Assembly: GCA_040881985.1 (NCBI GenBank)
Contig: JBBECE010000010.1
Location: 62,001-126,000 of the forward strand
Length of the DNA stretch: 64,000 nucleotides
Direction: 5' to 3'
Source: JBBECE01 sp040881985
GTDB lineage: Bacteria; Pseudomonadota; Alphaproteobacteria; Rhizobiales; Devosiaceae
Shown: positions 62,070-64,000 of the stretch, piece after piece
Layout of the letters: every line of letters begins with the position of its first letter
How positions within the stretch are numbered: position 1 is the first letter of the stretch
Translations under genes and position numbers: made by a program
Notes under the pieces: generated by a model
Databases searched by the model: none
What the model saw: the letters and a program-made list of their open reading frames with translations, nothing else
Told to the model about the DNA's origin: nothing

Positions 62070-62226
62070 AATCCCGCCCCTTTCGGCCGCCTTCCCGCCC
62101 CGACCGCGGCGGAACATATCGCCAATCCCCGGGCCGTCAAAGCGGCATGAGGGCATGGATTTTTCGCCCTTTCATCCCATGCTTGCCAGCCGGGAGCCGG
62201 CGGGGCAAGAGAGGAGGGGGGCGGGG

Positions 62227-62754
62227 ATGAACGGGCACATTCTCATTCTCGGCGGGGCACGGTCGGGCAAGAGCGCCTATGCGGAGGACGTGGCCCTCGC
62301 GCTGGGATCGCGGCCAGCGTACCTCGCGACCGCCGAGGCGGGCGATGCCGAGATGGCCGAACGGATCGGGGCGCACCGGGCGCGGCGGCCGCCGAGCTTT
62401 ACCACCTACGAGGAGCCGCTGGCGCTGATCACGGCGCTGCAGGAGATCGGGGTCAGCCATGACCTCGTGCTGCTCGACTGCCTGACGTTGTGGATTTCGA
62501 ACATGATGGCGGCGGAAGAAAATGTCGCCGAGGCGGTCATGGCGCTGACCGGATGGATCACCCATCACTCGACGCCGCGGCTGGTCATCGTCTCCAATGA
62601 AGTCGGGCTGGGAATCGTCCCGGACAATGCCAAGGCGCGGCATTTCCGCGATCTCGCCGGCACGGCGCACCAGCGGCTGGCGGAAGCCTGTGACAGCGTG
62701 GTCTTCACCGTCGCCGGCTTGCCGATGGCGCTGAAGGGTACGCTGCCACTCTAG
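62227..62754 (+). CDS. cobU: adenosylcobinamide kinase / adenosylcobinamide-phosphate guanylyltransferase
   Basis: Late cobalamin synthesis, activates adenosylcobinamide (phosphate) with GTP. 175 residues: P-loop ILGGARSGKSAYAE, catalytic His in IGAHRARRP, and DCLTLWISNMM, VIVSNEVGLGIVP. ATG preceded by AGGAGGGGGGCGGGG. I see no cobalamin riboswitch in the 150-base upstream region. Overlaps the convergent cbiB stop by four bases. Confidence 0.95.
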   Translation: MNGHILILGGARSGKSAYAEDVALALGSRPAYLATAEAGDAEMAERIGAHRARRPPSFTTYEEPLALITALQEIGVSHDLVLLDCLTLWISNMMAAEENVAEAVMALTGWITHHSTPRLVIVSNEVGLGIVPDNAKARHFRDLAGTAHQRLAEACDSVVFTVAGLPMALKGTLPL

Positions 62755-63704
62755 CTCAGCAGCAAGACCAGCACAGCGGGCAAACCGAGCAGCAAGAAGA
62801 GCGTGGCGCGATAAAGCGTCAGCGCGCGATTAATGTCGCTCGCGACGGGAGGGCGGCCCTCGCCCATCGGCGGCAGGTCGACAATCCGGCCCCGATAGGA
62901 GTTCGGGCCGCCAAGACCGAGGCCGAGCGCCCCGGCCATCGCCGCCTCCGGCCAGCCGGCATTGGGCGAGAAGTGGCGCGCGGAGTCGCGCCGGGCAGCG
63001 TGCCACGCGCCCTTTCCGTCGAAGCCGGGCCAGAGAGCGGCGGCGGCGGCGAGCAGCGCGGCGGTCAATCGCGACGGAACGATATTGACCAGATCGTCGA
63101 GTTTTGCGCTGGCCCAGCCGAATTCGGCATAGCGCTCGTCGCGGTGGCCGACCATGGAGTCGGCGGTGTTGATCGCCTTGTAAAGCGCGATGCCGGGCAG
63201 GCCGAGGAGCAGGAGCCAGAACAAAGGCGCGACGATGCCGTCGGAGGTGTTTTCGGCGAGGCTCTCGATCGCGGCGCGGGCAATGCCGGACTCGTCAAGG
63301 GCTTCGGTGTCGCGGCCGACGATATGGGCGACGGCGGCACGGCCGGAGTCGAGGGAGACGCGGAGCGCGCCGGCGACGGCTTCGACGGCTTGGCCGAGCT
63401 GCTTTTGGGCCAGCAAGGGGGTGGCCAGTAGCGCCTCGACGAGCCAACCGAGGGGAATTTGCCGAAGCGCGAGGACGATCGCAATGGTGGTCGCGGCGGT
63501 CGCGGCGAGCAGCACCGCAAGCATCAGAGCGCCGTTGCGGCGGCGGGTGGTGCGCGGCAGGCGCGGATCGTTGAGCGCCAGCTCAAGCCGGGCAATCAGT
63601 GCGCCCGACCAGGCGACGGGATGCGGAACATGGCGGGCGAGCGCCGCAGGATAGCCGAGGAACCGGTCGAGCAGCAGCGCGACGAGGGCGATCGCCGGGG
63701 TCAT
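62751..63704 (-). CDS. cbiB: adenosylcobinamide-phosphate synthase CbiB/CobD
   Basis: Attaches aminopropanol (phosphate) to adenosylcobyric acid. 317 residues with several membrane segments; LDRFLGYPAALARHVPHPV at the start, AIESLAENTSDGIVAPLFW and MVGHRDERYAEFGWASAKLDD are diagnostic. Its ATG overlaps the cobQ stop by four bases. Confidence 0.95.
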   Translation of the reverse strand: MTPAIALVALLLDRFLGYPAALARHVPHPVAWSGALIARLELALNDPRLPRTTRRRNGALMLAVLLAATAATTIAIVLALRQIPLGWLVEALLATPLLAQKQLGQAVEAVAGALRVSLDSGRAAVAHIVGRDTEALDESGIARAAIESLAENTSDGIVAPLFWLLLLGLPGIALYKAINTADSMVGHRDERYAEFGWASAKLDDLVNIVPSRLTAALLAAAAALWPGFDGKGAWHAARRDSARHFSPNAGWPEAAMAGALGLGLGGPNSYRGRIVDLPPMGEGRPPVASDINRALTLYRATLFLLLGLPAVLVLLLS

Positions 63705-64000
63705 CGAGCGAGCTTGAGCAGCGCGTCGAGATCGAGATGGGCCTCAAGGTGAGAGGCCAGCGCGTCGAGGGTCGCTTCGATGCTGGATTCGAAATCGAGC
63801 GCGGGGTCGGGGGCGCCGCCGAGACCGGCCAGAAAGACCCTTCGAAATCCATCGGCGGCAAAGAGGCCGTGCAAATAAGTGCCGATGATGCGGCCGTTGG
63901 CCGAGACGGCGCCTTCGGGCTCGTCGCCGATCCGGGCGAAAGGGCGGACACGGTCCGGGCCGGAGGTGACGCCGAGATGCATGTGGTAGCCGGTGAGCGC
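63701..64000 (-). CDS. cobQ: cobyric acid synthase, C-terminal part
   Basis: Only about 100 C-terminal residues are in the window; the gene continues past the right edge. The frame reads ALTGYHMHLGVTSGPD, IIGTYLHGLFAADGFRR, the class I amidotransferase-like C-terminus of CobQ (GYEMH and GTYxHG motifs, with the His). It amidates adenosylcobyrinic acid a,c-diamide. Operon cobQ-cbiB. Confidence 0.88.
   Translation of the reverse strand, partial: ALTGYHMHLGVTSGPDRVRPFARIGDEPEGAVSANGRIIGTYLHGLFAADGFRRVFLAGLGGAPDPALDFESSIEATLDALASHLEAHLDLDALLKLAR

Noticed and set aside
62100..62226. Possible cobalamin riboswitch upstream of cobU
   Set aside because: I find no B12-box-like GCCACTG core and no extended hairpin set; the region is short.
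1..64000. tRNA, ribosomal RNA and CRISPR arrays
   Set aside because: No tRNA-like cloverleaf with GGTTCGA-type T-arm, no rRNA core sequences and no regularly spaced direct repeats were seen; only the SRP RNA is supported.

Overview
This 64 kb window looks like chromosomal DNA of a high-G+C alphaproteobacterium of the order Hyphomicrobiales (Rhizobiales). The support is conserved gene order: rpmH-rnpA-yidC-yihA-argB, dapD-DUF805-dapE, def-fmt-truA, ffs-dnaX-ybaB-recR, cycM-like cytochrome next to pheA, a Cpa/Tad pilus locus, and a zwf-pgl-edd Entner-Doudoroff operon. A Devosia/Pelagibacterium-type organism is possible, but I cannot fix the genus from sequence alone. Almost all genes are intact and tightly packed. 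I see no tRNA, 5S/16S/23S rRNA, transposase, integrase, prophage or CRISPR array.

Layout. 1-7.5 kb: the 5' end of a flavoprotein (minus strand), then the rpmH-rnpA-yidC-yihA ribosome/RNase P/membrane-insertion cluster, a glutamine amidotransferase, an exported MsrB, argB, a secreted hypothetical protein and a HAD nucleotidase. 7.5-10.4 kb: a lower-G+C three-gene restriction-modification cassette (C5 methyltransferase, GIY-YIG nuclease, Vsr mismatch endonuclease), flanked by a gene-free stretch dense in palindromic repeats. 10.4-17 kb: LOG-family protein, lysine/DAP genes, and def-fmt-truA. 17-26.4 kb: rmuC, an exported dienelactone-hydrolase-like enzyme, recR-ybaB-dnaX with the SRP RNA, an MFS exporter, a small membrane protein, pheA and a double-haem membrane cytochrome c.

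26.4-37.7 kb holds a Cpa/Tad/Flp pilus locus: tadD on +, then cpaA-cpaB-cpaC-cpaE-cpaF-tadB-tadC and a short Flp pilin gene on -, then a CpaC-N-like protein and two TadE-type pseudopilins on +. No cpaD lies in it. TTAA-N7-TTNN sequences resembling CtrA half-site pairs precede several of these genes.

37.7-50.7 kb is one minus-strand run of twelve genes that reads as a nucleoside salvage and catabolism operon: BMP-type binding protein, double-ATPase, two permeases, cytidine deaminase, purine nucleoside phosphorylase, deoC, a small membrane protein, a double-domain ALDH16-type aldehyde dehydrogenase, deoA, deoB and upp. Uptake, base release, pentose phosphate cleavage and oxidation of the acetaldehyde released by DeoC are all encoded together.

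50.7-57 kb holds a secreted endonuclease/exonuclease/phosphatase-fold protein, a CoxG-like protein and a three-gene cluster of unknown role (TelA-like, membrane-anchored DUF6384-like, long coiled coil); this cluster is my best candidate for an undescribed system. 57-62 kb is a BadF-type sugar kinase-zwf-pgl-edd operon, and 62.2-64 kb carries cobalamin genes (cobU, cbiB, partial cobQ). A recurring feature is the use of TTG and GTG start codons, often inside 4-base stop/start overlaps.
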